Shown here piece after piece: positions 1 to 10,239 of a DNA stretch of 64,000 nt. The first letter of the stretch is position 1. Each line of letters starts with the position of its first letter. Below the pieces are notes generated by a model. That model saw only the letters and a list, made by a program, of their open reading frames with translations. It made no database searches and was not told the DNA's origin. The position numbers were made by a program, and so were the translations under genes. The DNA lies in the NCBI GenBank assembly GCA_030704615.1, contig CM060731.1, positions 7,438,001-7,502,000 on the forward strand, written 5' to 3'. This DNA comes from Takakia lepidozioides (lineage: Eukaryota > Streptophyta > Takakiopsida > Takakiales > Takakiaceae).

Positions 1-88
1 ACATGCAGAAGCGTTACATTCGATTCATGTGGAAACATTACTGAAAATTGGGGAAGGATGAGCAGAGGGAAATTGGAGGACGACTTAC

Positions 89-1873
89 TTCGTATATCAC
101 CTCCACCATTCCATCCATAGTGAGACGATACCATGTCCGGTCTGTTTTTGCAACGGCTTTCTGAATGAGCTCGGGCTCCAGCATTTCCGCAAACATCTGC
201 GGATCAGTGAGACCAGTTTTCCTCACCCTGTACAGCATATGTGCCATGTGGGTATGCACGTACGCATTCTCAGTGACCCTGCAAGGCACACTCTCCAGTT
301 CAGTACACGGAAGCACGGAAACAAACCAGAATGGAAACCGAAATGCGGCACCGCATTTCGAACGTGCTAGGGAGGGTATGAGTATCTTACGAGTTGAGGT
401 CCGCCATGGCATTCTTGAGCAGGGAGGAGTCTGCCGCCTTCACCTTGAGGATGACACACTCCACCATGTAATGCCAGCCAATGTGCTTGGCATGGTTCTG
501 CTTGATGTACTCCCACCAGGCGAGAAGTCGGTGATTCCCGTCCCACACAAAGAACATTTTACCCGACATATGGCCGAAGTCTGGATCACCCTTCAGCGTC
601 GCCTCGAATTCGTCGTTGCGAGTGTGCCAGTGGGTATCCCACGTTGACAATTCATCGGCAGTGGGTCCACGAGTTTCGCCGTCCTCATTCTCAATGGAAA
701 CGTAAAACGCTGCCGATCCCAGACGGTACCCTTCTCGAAATGCGAACTTGAGCTTATCCACATCTCCGGGAAGGGCCTGCCTGACGATGGGAAGGGAGAC
801 CATGCGACAGAGTGGGATTCGAAGAGTCCGCTGGAATACCCTGCTGCCCAGAACTCTGCCAATGCTACTGTGTGTCTCCTCCAACATTTTATCCGCTGCA
901 CTTTTGAAATCCTCCGGAGACATGTCTGTAGGTGCCGGTAGTGGCTGAGCAGCTGGAGCATCCTCAACTGGAGCTGCACTCTGGGGCCTGTCTGCGGGCA
1001 ATTCTGCCATTGCAGAGGCCTCCTCCGGGCCTGCTTGCTCATCGGTGGTGAGGTCTTGCTGCGAACGTTGAGCGGCAGCACCCTCCTCCGGTACCAAATC
1101 GAGATCAACGGTCGATCCCATTGCCTTCGCTGCAGCAGAGTCGGCCCCAACATCTGCAGGCGGGAAATCCTCCAGGAACTGAGCTTCAGCTCGTGGAAGC
1201 GGTTTTGCGGGAGATTGTTCGGCCGTCGCCCTGATTGCCTTCTGCTTCCTCATCCTTGCAGGTGAAGGTGTCTGCTGCAATTGAATCTGTCTTTTACCCT
1301 GCTGCTTCATTCGCGTTGGGGGGGGTGAATCGGCCTGAGCCGGTTCAGAAGCCAGTAGAGGGACGGGCTGCTTCTTCTTCGACTTTGCTGGAGAAGGGCC
1401 CGACCCCTGCTGGCGATTCTCCATGACCGAAGAACGCGAGTCGATCTCTGGGGCTTTGAACTTGCCCTTCGAAGCCGCGTCTTTGAATCGCACAGGGCTA
1501 GGCCCGGCAGGAATACCCGCGCTCGGGGATCGGGTGGGTGTACGTGCTGCAGCTAGCTCCTCGGACTCTTCCTGCGGCTCTTCGGATTCCTGCGATCCCT
1601 CCAGCACGTCCACCTTTCCTGTTAGGCATGCAAACATGTTCTGCATTCAAGTCTCCTAGCATTCAGTCTAAGAATTACAGAAGCAAAATGGGGGGTTCGG
1701 TGCTCGATCAGCTGCGCGCAGCCCGATCGCATGGAGCTCTCACTGGTGGCTGGGTTGCCTGAGTGGCCTGCTGCTCGGAGATGGCAATCTCCTCCTGTAG
1801 ACGCATCTGCTTCCTCCCCTTCGGCATTGGCCTACGTCCGAAGTATAATTTCCGGAGCTTGCGACGAGGTCTC
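89..1873 (-). CDS. ParB-like domain protein, exons of a gene running off the left edge
   Basis: Exons fitted by splice signals and phase are 1873-1744, 1640-391 and 278-89, separated by GT-AG introns. All joins keep frame (phase 0, then phase 2). The first exon is basic. The second starts with about 270 low-complexity residues rich in Pro, Ser, Ala and Glu. A ParB-like region follows: an 'FREGYRLGS' helix, then 'FVWDGNHRLLAWWEYI' (compare the GxRR/DGxHR motif of ParB and sulfiredoxin folds), then a segment ending 'AMADLNSVTEN' that resembles the ParB ENxxR region. The last exon ends at a GTAAGT donor, so more coding sequence probably lies to the left. In bacteria and phages ParB-like domains are often linked to DNA methylases. 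Copies 2 and 3 of this transposon carry methyltransferase exons, so I infer that the missing 3' part here is a methyltransferase. The first exon is the least certain part. Confidence 0.6.
339..360. repeat. Isolated palindrome inside the ParB-like gene intron
   Basis: A single copy of the palindrome AAATGCGGCACCGCATTT lies in the intron between the second and third exons of the ParB-like gene. It is the same motif that builds the array at 2262-3735. Confidence 0.85.
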
Positions 1874-2261
1874 CTGTCTGGTGCACGAACTCCCCCCTCT
1901 CAGGTTCGAGCATAAGAAGAACAGAGAGAGGGAAAAGGGGCAAAGAGTGCAGATGGAAAGGGCGCGAGAGGGGTGACTGAGGAGACACGACAAAAGTAGA
2001 TGAAACGGCGGTGATGCACCACTTGGGTTCGAAAGGGTTGGACGAAAGTGTCTCCTCGTGGACTTTGCGTCATTACGAAATTCGAATCGTTCAGGGTACG
2101 CCTGCCGTCCGAAAAACAAACATCATTATCCAACGGTCAGGCCGCGCCGCCTCATGCCCCTTCAGTCAGATAGAGTGCCGACATGTGCAGCAATTCCGTT
2201 GCTCCACGTGTTCACATTTCAAGGCATTTCCGTCCCAGCGTCTGATGAGTTGGAGCGAAAA

Positions 2262-3735
2262 TGCGAATGCGGCGCCGCATTTCCGTTAAGTACCATCACG
2301 AAGCTACACATCCGTACTTGTTGGAAGAAAATGCGGCACCGCATTTCCGTTCCACCTTCACATACCTTAGTTGTTGAACGGAAATACGGTGCCGCATTTC
2401 CGTCCCACAGCTCCATGTATGAGATTCAAAAGGGAAATGCGGCGCCGCATTTCCGTTCTGGAATGTCGAAAGGTGCGATTCGGACGGGAATGAGGCACAA
2501 CATTTCAGTTCCCGTGGTTCATGATTTTCAATGTGAACGGAAATGCGGTACCGCATTTCCGTTCCCCCTTCACATACGTTAGTTGATGAATGGAAATGCC
2601 GTGCCACATTTCCGTTCGGGAAAGTATAGAGGTCTCACCTGGACAGAAATGCGGTGCCGCATTTCCGGTCTGGAAAGTTTGAAGGTCTCACATGGATGGA
2701 AATGCGGCAACACATTTCCGTAGCACAGCTCCAGGCCCCATATACAAAACGGAAATGCGGCGCCGCATTTCCGTTCTAGAATGTCGGAAGGTGCGACTCG
2801 GACGGAAATGCGGTGCCGCATTTCTGTTCCCGTTGCGCACGATTTTCAGTCAGAACGGAAATGCGGTACCGCATTTCCGTTCTGTAGAGTATTAACGTCT
2901 GACGCTGGCGGAAATGATGTGCCGCATTTTCGTTCCACAGCTCCATGCCTCACATACAAAACGGAAATGCGGCGCCGCATTTCCGTTTTGGAATGTCGGA
3001 AGGTGCGACTCCGACGGAAATGCGGTACCGCATTTCAGTTCCGATGTTTCAGGATATTTCATCAGAACGGAAATGCGGTGCCGCATTTCCGTTCTGGAAT
3101 GTTGGGAGGTGCGACTCGGATGGAAATGCGCTGCCGCATTTCAGTTCCGATGGTTCACGATTTTCAGTCAGAACGGAAATGCGGTACCGCATTTCCGTTC
3201 TGGATAGTATGAATGTCTCAAGCGGTCGGAATTGCGCTGTATGAAGCGGTCGGAATCGCACTCGGCTCCATGCATCAGATACAAAATGGAAATGCGGCGC
3301 CGCATTTCCGTTCTAGAATGTCGGAAAGTGCGACTCGGACAGAAATGCGGTACCGCATTTCCGTTATGGAGAGTATGAATGTCTTTTAAGGACGGAAATG
3401 TGCTGCAGCATTTCTATCCCTCAGCTCCATGCATCAGATACAAAATGGAAATGCGGCGCCGCATTTCCGTTCTGGAATGTCGAAAAGTGCGACTCGGACG
3501 GAAATGCGGTGCCGCATTTCTGTTCCCGTTGTTCATAATTCTCAATCAGAACGGAAATGCGGTACCGCATTTCCGTTCCACCTTCACATACCGTGCTTGC
3601 TGGATGGAAATGCGTTACCGCATTTCCGTTCTGGAGAGTATAAAGGTTTCCCCCGGACGGAAACTCGGTGCCGCATTTCCGTCGCTCTGGTGCATGACCA
3701 AGAAGCAAACGGAAATGCGGCGCCGTATTTCCGTC
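2262..3735. repeat. Array of about 28 palindromes with a 53-bp period
   Basis: Palindromes with core AAATGCGGYRCCGCATTT (GGCGCC, GGTACC or GGTGCC at the centre) recur with centres at about 2337, 2390, 2443, 2549, 2655, 2761, 2814, 2867 and so on. The spacing is 53 bp almost throughout, with one irregularity near 3210-3270. The spacers of about 31 bp are not unique. They fall into about five types that recur in a preferred order, and each type tends to precede a particular central hexamer, so this is a higher-order tandem repeat. A minority of palindromes carry mutations. The array lies between the divergent ParB-like gene and the transposase. Reading frames across it on both strands are by-products of the palindromic repeat. 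Confidence 0.95.
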
Positions 3736-3942
3736 CACCAGCAATCGAAAGAATCACTCGGGACGGGAAATCTGGAACCTGAATGGGTTGCATTGTTCCG
3801 AAACAACATTGCGGCCAGTCTTGATGAGCACAACTTGGTTGTCTGACCGTTTTAACTAACAGTCCTGGCACTTGTCAGTGCGAACGTTCCTGTCTGCACC
3901 GAGAATACTGCTGGATCCACCCTCAGGAGAAACTGTCAGGAG

Positions 3943-6900
3943 ATGTTATTTCGTCGCCGAATCGGCCATCATTGTCATACTTACTGGCTATGGAATCAAA
4001 CCTCCCACCTTCATGCATGTAGCTTGAAACAATACTTTCCACTTCAATGTGCGACTTCCAATCGTCGATGGACTCCGCAGATCCACTTAGATGGTGCCTG
4101 TGAGCCTTGGTCTGTCGCTATACTGAACCTCGCACTTGCCAACTCCGTGCGGTGTTCGATGGCTCCGAATTCCTACGCTATAGTTTGCTGTCCTCCGCAA
4201 CTTGGGAGAGCCTGGATCCCAAACGAGGGAGGACTTTGCAGAGTGACTGAAACTTACCTTTGTTCCAAATTCAAGCTCAAACCGGGCACAGTTTATTTGG
4301 AAGAAGAAAGGAAGGATGTTCCTGGACAGGTTGACGAGACCATTGTCGTGCTAGGTAACGACGGAGGTTGCGGAATCGAATGGCACGTTCCCCCATCAGA
4401 CACCATCCTGTACCGAGCTGTGGGAATGCCCATTCCCTTTCCGAATCAGTCGCTGCCCACACCATCCACAAAGGAGTCCGGAAACCGAGAGGCGGCCACT
4501 GCCAACAGAGAGGTATGCAACGATAATCATTCCCGACCTGGACCGTCAAGACCCTCCATAGCTTCTCGTGTGGACGTATTCGACATTTCCGACGAGGAAG
4601 ATGATTGCATTGAGGTACCCATGTCCTCCACACGGTCGTTCAAATCCGGCATGGACGTCTCTGTAGGTGCTACGATGTGCCCTCGAGCATAACTCCAACC
4701 CGGTCCATTGTGCAGCTCCTACGACAACATCACCTCGATGGTTCTCGCTCCGAGCTGGCTGCTCTCGACTATGCCAAATTCCCAGTCAGAAAGGTAACGT
4801 TTCTGCCTCCCGAAGTCGATGGCAATGTCATCTTCGAGTTTCCACCTGTTTCTTCGTCAAACAAAGCCTCCGGGATGTTAACAGACATGGATCGAAAGCA
4901 TGACGGACACCCCTGGTGTGTGACGAAGACCAGTAGCACGAAAATTGCTGATGGTGTTCGTGTACGATATGTCCTCTGTGCGGGGAAGCTGAGGTGCCTC
5001 AATCCCACCTGCTTCCACTTTCTCTCCAAAGGAGGGCGGAGAAACGAGACGGATTGGACTGGCACAACGCATCATCCATTCATTGTCTCCAGCCAAGCTC
5101 CTGCGGGTTCTTTCAAGTGTGCACATTGCAAAGAACCACCGACGTGCATGTCCATGTGCAGAGCCAAGCAATATTACGTTATCCATTTGCTCCCGGACTT
5201 GACTAGAGCTTGCATACACGTTGGGGTCCACTGCCACCCCTTGGCGAGAGGCAACATGCGTGAGGCTGTGCAGGAAGCACACGACATCATAAAAGAGGAG
5301 GTGAAATTGAGCCCCGGAGCCAGACCAAAGCAGATTCAGCTGAAGGCAGCCCACAAGATTGCTCTTGGCAAAATCATGTCTGAAGATGGTTCCGACCGAG
5401 AGCCCTTGACCGAAGACGAGATGCGTGACCTCTTGGAGTCCGTCTCGCACGTTTGTAGTCCGAATGTGCGGAATCACATCGTATCTTGCAAGCAGGAGTT
5501 CGGCAGGGGTCGGACATGTACTCAATCCTGGAGGTGAAACGAATGACTGGATATGACTACATCCAAGGTAGCAGGTTTCCAGGGCAAGGCAGCGAATCCG
5601 ATCGTTGTTACATTTTCAAAATGTCGACGTGTGGGCCTGGGAGTGGAGTCGACTTGGTCACTCGCATGACAACTGGAAACTTGTCGAATGCTTGGGTGAT
5701 GTTTGATCACATCAAGCGAATTACAAACCATCAGTGGGTGACTATGGGTGCGCATGTTTATGACTATCACTCCAAGAGGCTCATGACGATTGCAATCTGC
5801 GAGATGAAAGGGGAGGACACACAGTCCGAGATGCATCTGTGGGAGGGCATAAACGAGCAGATGGCAAGGGCGGGATTGCCAGAGCCCAATTTCAGGGGAT
5901 TCATGGCAGACAACGCTCAGGCCAACTGGGCAGCGGTGCGGCGTGTGTACGGTGAGGACCCCAATGTTCCAATGGAGGGGAAAGAGAGATCCTGTGGATT
6001 CCATTGGATGCAGAGTCTATCCCACTACACTACCAAATTTGTTGCTAGCTCATTCCAGGCTGAACACCGTGTCCTTTGTACGGCGTGGAAGGATGCACCC
6101 ACATTTGATGACGCGGAGGTTAAGTTTGCTATCATCGAGGCTTGGTGGAACACGTCAGGTGCAGTGGAGACAACCAATCTGGGAGCATTGCACAGCTGGT
6201 TGGGGTGGTGGCATTTTCGGTATCGACAGTTCGGACAGTACATGCGGGAGGTAGGCTGCTGTCAATTTCGTTCATTTGTCTTTCTGTTACGGACATTTCG
6301 ATTGGTCCCTCACCATTGTTTGTGTCCTTCTAGGAGCGGTGCTTGGATTCCGACACGGACATGCCGAACACGAATATGGCAGAATCGGTCCACTCCTCCT
6401 GGCGAGCGTCTTCTGCCGCACATCTGGTGGACGTAGTGACGGCCACAACGGAGGACATCGACAGAGCAATCATGCAGCAAGCCACGTACTACAAGTTCCT
6501 GAGCGGCAAACAATGGGGCTTTGGGCCGGACAGGGAGGAATTGTTGGTACGAACAGCTTCGAGGTCCAAGAATCCAGTGAAATGGGCGACAGCATTGCGA
6601 GAGAAGATCAAAGGGACGCCTCTGCACCGCAGAGGTGAACACCTAGAGGGGGACGTCCGGACTCGCCCTGTCAGGCGGAGGATTGAAGAGGAACCCGGGT
6701 GCGAAGAGGATTCCTGGAGATCCGACAGGAACATTCGGACAGCACCTCGAGGTCCCGTCATGTTGCCGCACAATGTGTCTTCCAGCAGTGGAAGCCCAAG
6801 AAATTCCAGATCGCCGTCGCCTTCAACCGGGGATTTCGTGCAAAAAATTCCCACCGCTCCCTTGCCCCAGATTCCGCCCGCTGTTATGCAGTATGGCCAA

Positions 6901-7763
6901 GCCATTGTGGAGACGACTGTGTCTGCCTCACAGTGGAGAATTGCTCGCACAAAGCCGTCGTTTCGAGGAAGGTGTTCCGCAATTCGTGTGGATACACGGC
7001 AACGTTGTTTAGAGATGATAAGGAGGAATCCAGATGGGGCTGTCCCTGCTCCTACTTTTACAGGAAGATTTGTCCATGCAAAGTTTGCGGAGGCGACAAC
7101 CACCCAGTTCTGGTTCTGCAGGCACGACATTATGACTTGCGTGTATGGAAAACCCAAGTACGGCATACAAACAATGCCAGAGGCTCCCCCGGTGTGGCCG
7201 GTGGAACCAGGCTGCGATCTGAGTCAGGTTGAGGCCGACGCCCTTACCGCCGCAGGATTTCGGATGGTGCAGCGCACTGACGTCCCCAGAGAACCATTTC
7301 CGCTTCCACAGCCTCCACCACCGACCCCTGTGAGAGCAAGAACAATGGGACACGACAGCTCTAAGCATCCTACACACCGTTGGGGGAAACCGAAGAGGCG
7401 GCGACCTCCCTCAAAAGTGAACGAGACAAGGATGGGGAATGCACTTCGGATGAACTGTACAATCCAGAGCTCGACAGAAGTGCCCCCACCAGATTCGGGC
7501 GTGTGTATCAGATGGCCACGGCGGGCTCAGCTGTTCGCAATGAGGTGTACACCATCACCATTTCAGAATTACCCACCTGCAATTGCACCGACTTCCAGAT
7601 CATGGCGAACAAGGGGGCATCATACTGCCCTTGCAAGCATTTGTACTACGTGTACCTAAAGAGACTCCGTTGTAATTCCACAACTCATCACTTCATACAT
7701 GCACCAGGGTTGAGCCCCCAGGAGGTTCACACTCTTCTGAATATGGATCCAGGGGACCAGTGA
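3943..7763 (+). pseudogene. MULE-type transposase with GCM-like zinc finger and SWIM finger, frameshifted
   Basis: Parts in order: an N-terminal region with an acidic SDEED stretch; GT-AG intron 4663-4715 (phase 0); a cysteine/histidine domain (CLNPTC, CAHC, CMSMC, then CIHVGVHCHP) resembling the WRKY-GCM1/FLYWCH fingers of MULE transposases; a transposase core with 'HVYDYHSKRLMTIAICEMK', 'FMADNAQANW' and 'CGFHWMQSL'; intron 6251-6333 (phase 0); 'NTNMAESVHSSW'; a low-complexity linker; and a SWIM finger (CNC then CPCKH) near the C-terminus. Two single-base frameshifts break it, near 5508 (in a G run) and near 7485 (in a C run). The second is supported by the other copy, where the matching residues lie in one frame. 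The true start is unclear; coding quality is convincing only from about 4150. Such proteins cut and join transposon ends in the nucleus. This copy is probably inactive. Confidence 0.75.
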
Positions 7764-8548
7764 GCTTGGCTTGCGGTCCCCATACAATGGTACGCCCATC
7801 CTTTTCGGATAGTAGAACTGTACTGCTGCCAGTACCTCAGACTCTGGCCACAGAAAGGTCCGACATATGTCTTGCCTACCAGTAACCTGTTTTGCTCGAA
7901 CTAAGATATTACTATATCGTTCACTTGTTTCCACGTGCATGTATTTTTGTATGTTGGAGGGTTCATGTTTTTCTGCTTTCCGAAAACTTGCTTTCCTCAT
8001 TCGACCTCCGACAAGGAAATGCGGCGCCGCATTTCCAAGTATCGTCGTAGGTACTGGTAGAGGCGGCCTTCGCCAACACCAAACCGCTCCGAAATTTCGC
8101 ACGTGCGAACCCTAATGCGGCACCCTATTTCCCAGTTCAGTTGCAAACCTTTCCCGCCGAATACCCGAAGAAGACAGAATTGTGAAGTACTGCAGACTGT
8201 ATTGGTGCAGACTCCATTGGTTCAATCGCGGCAAAAGGGTCAGCTTCATTCCAATGTTAAGGCATGTAAAACCGCGGAATACTCTATACAGGCCAGTATG
8301 CGACGTCCTTTTGCAGTGGTATACTGGATTTCCCGTTGCACGGTCACTTATTTCCATGAGCGGATCTAAAAAACCATGAGCGGACTTGTTACTGACGACA
8401 TATCTTCGCCGCATTACATGATCTGGAACGTCCAAAAACGGCAAGGTCAAATAAAAAACTATTATTTTAATACTTGTTTAATCTGCCGCATTTCCAAATT
8501 TGGAGGAATCCGCTCATGAAATCCGCGTATCTTAGACTTCGGCTCACC
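7764..8548. other. Non-coding tail of composite transposon copy 1
   Basis: I see no gene here. The stretch holds one array-type palindrome at 8015-8036 and runs into the repeated CATGAGC motifs before the tip. Confidence 0.5.
8015..8036. repeat. Isolated perfect palindrome downstream of the transposase
   Basis: A perfect copy of the array palindrome, centred on GGCGCC, stands alone about 250 bp past the transposase stop. It is the last array-type palindrome I see before the transposon tip. Confidence 0.9.
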
Positions 8549-8614
8549 GCTCATGCGGCTCATGCGGCTCATGGCTCATGGCTCATGGTTTCTGCTCATG
8601 AAATAGTAAACCTC
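8549..8614 (-). repeat. Terminal and subterminal repeat of composite transposon copy 1
   Basis: Reading inward from 8614 on the minus strand gives GGTTTACTATTTCATGAG and then several CATGAGCC direct repeats. Twenty-one consecutive bases at this tip match 62264-62284 in inverted orientation, and the subterminal CATGAGCC repeats are shared too. Immediately to the right the sequence is gypsy integrase. Confidence 0.75.
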
Positions 8615-8616
8615 CT

Positions 8617-9496
8617 CCAGCTGAGGTACTCACGGACCAAGGGAGAGAGTTCTTGGGGGAGTTTCAGGCTTTGTGTGATAAAGCTTTGATAGACCATCGT
8701 ACCACTTCTCGGGATCATCCCGAGGCCGGTGGCTTGGCAGAGAGAGTGGTTCAAACAGTGAAGAAGGGTTTGCACAAGTATTGCTTGCAAAAGAGACACC
8801 AAGGAGATTGGGATCTTTATGTACCTTGGTTAGTCATGGGCTACAGGTTTAGCAAGCAAGCATCACTTGCCTCCTTCTCACCATATTTCCTTGTCTTTGG
8901 CCGAGAGCCGGATTTGTCTGCATCTATTCCCAGGGAGGCTGCAGTAGTCCTCAACCTTGATGATCCGGATGTGTGGACACAAGCATGTGCCCAGCACGCA
9001 AAGTTGGTTCAAGAGAGTCATGCCTATGGCTTTTGAGAACCTTGCTATTGCCCAACACCGAGACACATTGAGGTATGTCACTATACGTGGAGGGGGATAT
9101 CGGCCAGGTGTTCGGCGTTTCCACCCTGGGGACTATATGTATCTGCAGCAAACAGCACCTACGACCTTGGATGTCACAGCAGGACGTGTGATTCTAAGGG
9201 TCAGGGAGGTGTTGCCTTCAGGAGTGTTGATTCTGGAGGGTCAAGATGGCATGGTATGGAAGGACCATGTGCGTAATTGTGCGCCATGTCACCTTCTACA
9301 TGTGGATGGGTGGATAGATCCCAACCTTGCAGTGGTACCTGCAGGATTGCGTTGCATGTTATGTGGGCATGCTCGTGGTGCCGCCACTATGCTGGTGTGT
9401 GATCGATGCTCAAGAAGTTGGCACATGGGATGCTTGACACCACCTCTTGAGAGGGTTCCTGATAGAGATTGGTTATGTCCACACTACTTGGGATAG
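8617..9496 (+). pseudogene. Gypsy integrase 3' part ending in a PHD finger (element 0)
   Basis: The frame opens at 'EVLTDQGREFLGEF', the second catalytic Asp region of the DDE integrase core. It passes the catalytic Glu in 'AGGLAERVVQTVKKGL' and the conserved 'VMGYRFSKQASLASFSPY' stretch. A one-base insertion near 9004 shifts the frame; copy 2 reads through at the same place. The second frame continues through a C-terminal DNA-binding-like region. It ends with a PHD-type zinc finger (9353-9490): CMLC, nine residues, VCDRC, SWHMGC, 'LTPPLERVP', then 'WLCPHY'. The eighth ligand, Cys in copy 2, is Tyr here. PHD fingers usually read histone H3 tails, so a targeting role for the integrase is a reasonable inference. 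The 5' part of the element is absent because composite transposon copy 1 abuts it. Confidence 0.85.
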
Positions 9497-9756
9497 TGGC
9501 AGTGGATATGACTAGTGGCAGCTAACAAGACATGTGAGGCCAAGCTCATAGGAGTCAATACCCGAGATCTCAGGCTCAAGTTCACAGGTTGCAAGACGGC
9601 GACTAACGATGGGGCAACTCTTGTACCCGTCCTCTTGATCTATCGAGTTTGAGTGTAGTAGGGATAGTGGTGGAGGACTTAGTGAGGCTATGGCCACTAT
9701 CACATCTTGTGGCTACCTGGACTTAGAGGGACCTAAGCGCCAGCTAGGGGGGCGAT
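9497..9756 (+). other. 3' untranslated end of gypsy element 0 with polypurine tract
   Basis: No open frame. The segment ends in CTAGGGGGGCGAT directly before the LTR start TGTAATGG. The same AGGGGGGCGAT stands before the LTR at 32075, which identifies it as the polypurine tract used for plus-strand priming. Confidence 0.75.
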
Positions 9757-10238
9757 TGTAATGGACTAGTGGCTGCACTAGTGGTGGCTAGTGGTTGTCT
9801 AGTGGCAACCTAGTGGTGCACTAGTGGTGGACTAGTGATAGACTAGTGTTTGGTGTGCACATGTGTTGTGTGGTTTTGGACAGCGATGTAGTTGTGTAGC
9901 AATATGTATGCGCACGACAACTGTCAAGTTATTTTACCACTAGTGTGAAGTTAGCTAGGAAATAGCTAGCTTTTATATAATGACATTTGGGATTGATCCA
10001 AGTGTCAATCCAGGGGCCAATATATGTTTGGGCACTTGACGTTGTTTTCTTCATGGCAGATCGCGATGGGCTCATCTTTCTCGAGTTGAGCCTCACCGCG
10101 TCTAGCTATGGCGCCGTAGTGTGGATTCCCCATGGCGTGGGGTGCACTTGGCTCGACTTAATATATGAGTGATGTTTCCATGTGCAAGTATGTGAGTTTG
10201 AGAGGGCTTGTGTGCTTGCATCATTCTTTTCTTTATCA
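9757..10238 (+). repeat. LTR, subfamily A (3' LTR of gypsy element 0)
   Basis: It begins TGTAATGG after the polypurine tract and ends in TTATCA, about 482 bp. It opens with ACTAGTGG-rich short repeats and has a TATATAA-like box near 9975. The downstream half is repeated at 12247-12576 and, inverted, at 42307-42625. Confidence 0.8.
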
Positions 10239-10239
10239 T

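Larger units (their letters stand above)
1..8614. mobile_element. Composite MULE-like DNA transposon, copy 1 (left end outside window)
   Basis: This block contains, in order, a ParB-like gene on minus, a 53-bp palindrome array and a MULE-type transposase on plus. The right tip is at about 8614, where the sequence changes abruptly into the integrase of a gypsy element. Read inward on the minus strand, the tip contains GGTTTACTATTTCATGAG followed by CATGAGCC-type direct repeats. The same tip occurs in the opposite orientation at 62264, and a diverged version bounds the copy at 33704-41819. The left end lies outside the window, so the target duplication cannot be checked here. That the three genes and repeats form one mobile unit is inferred from the repeated layout and the shared tips. 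Confidence 0.7.

Noticed and set aside
2262-3735. CRISPR-like array (22-bp palindromic repeats with ~31-bp spacers)
   Set aside because: The spacers are not unique but fall into a few recurring types, the context is eukaryotic with introns and retroelements, and no cas-like gene is present.
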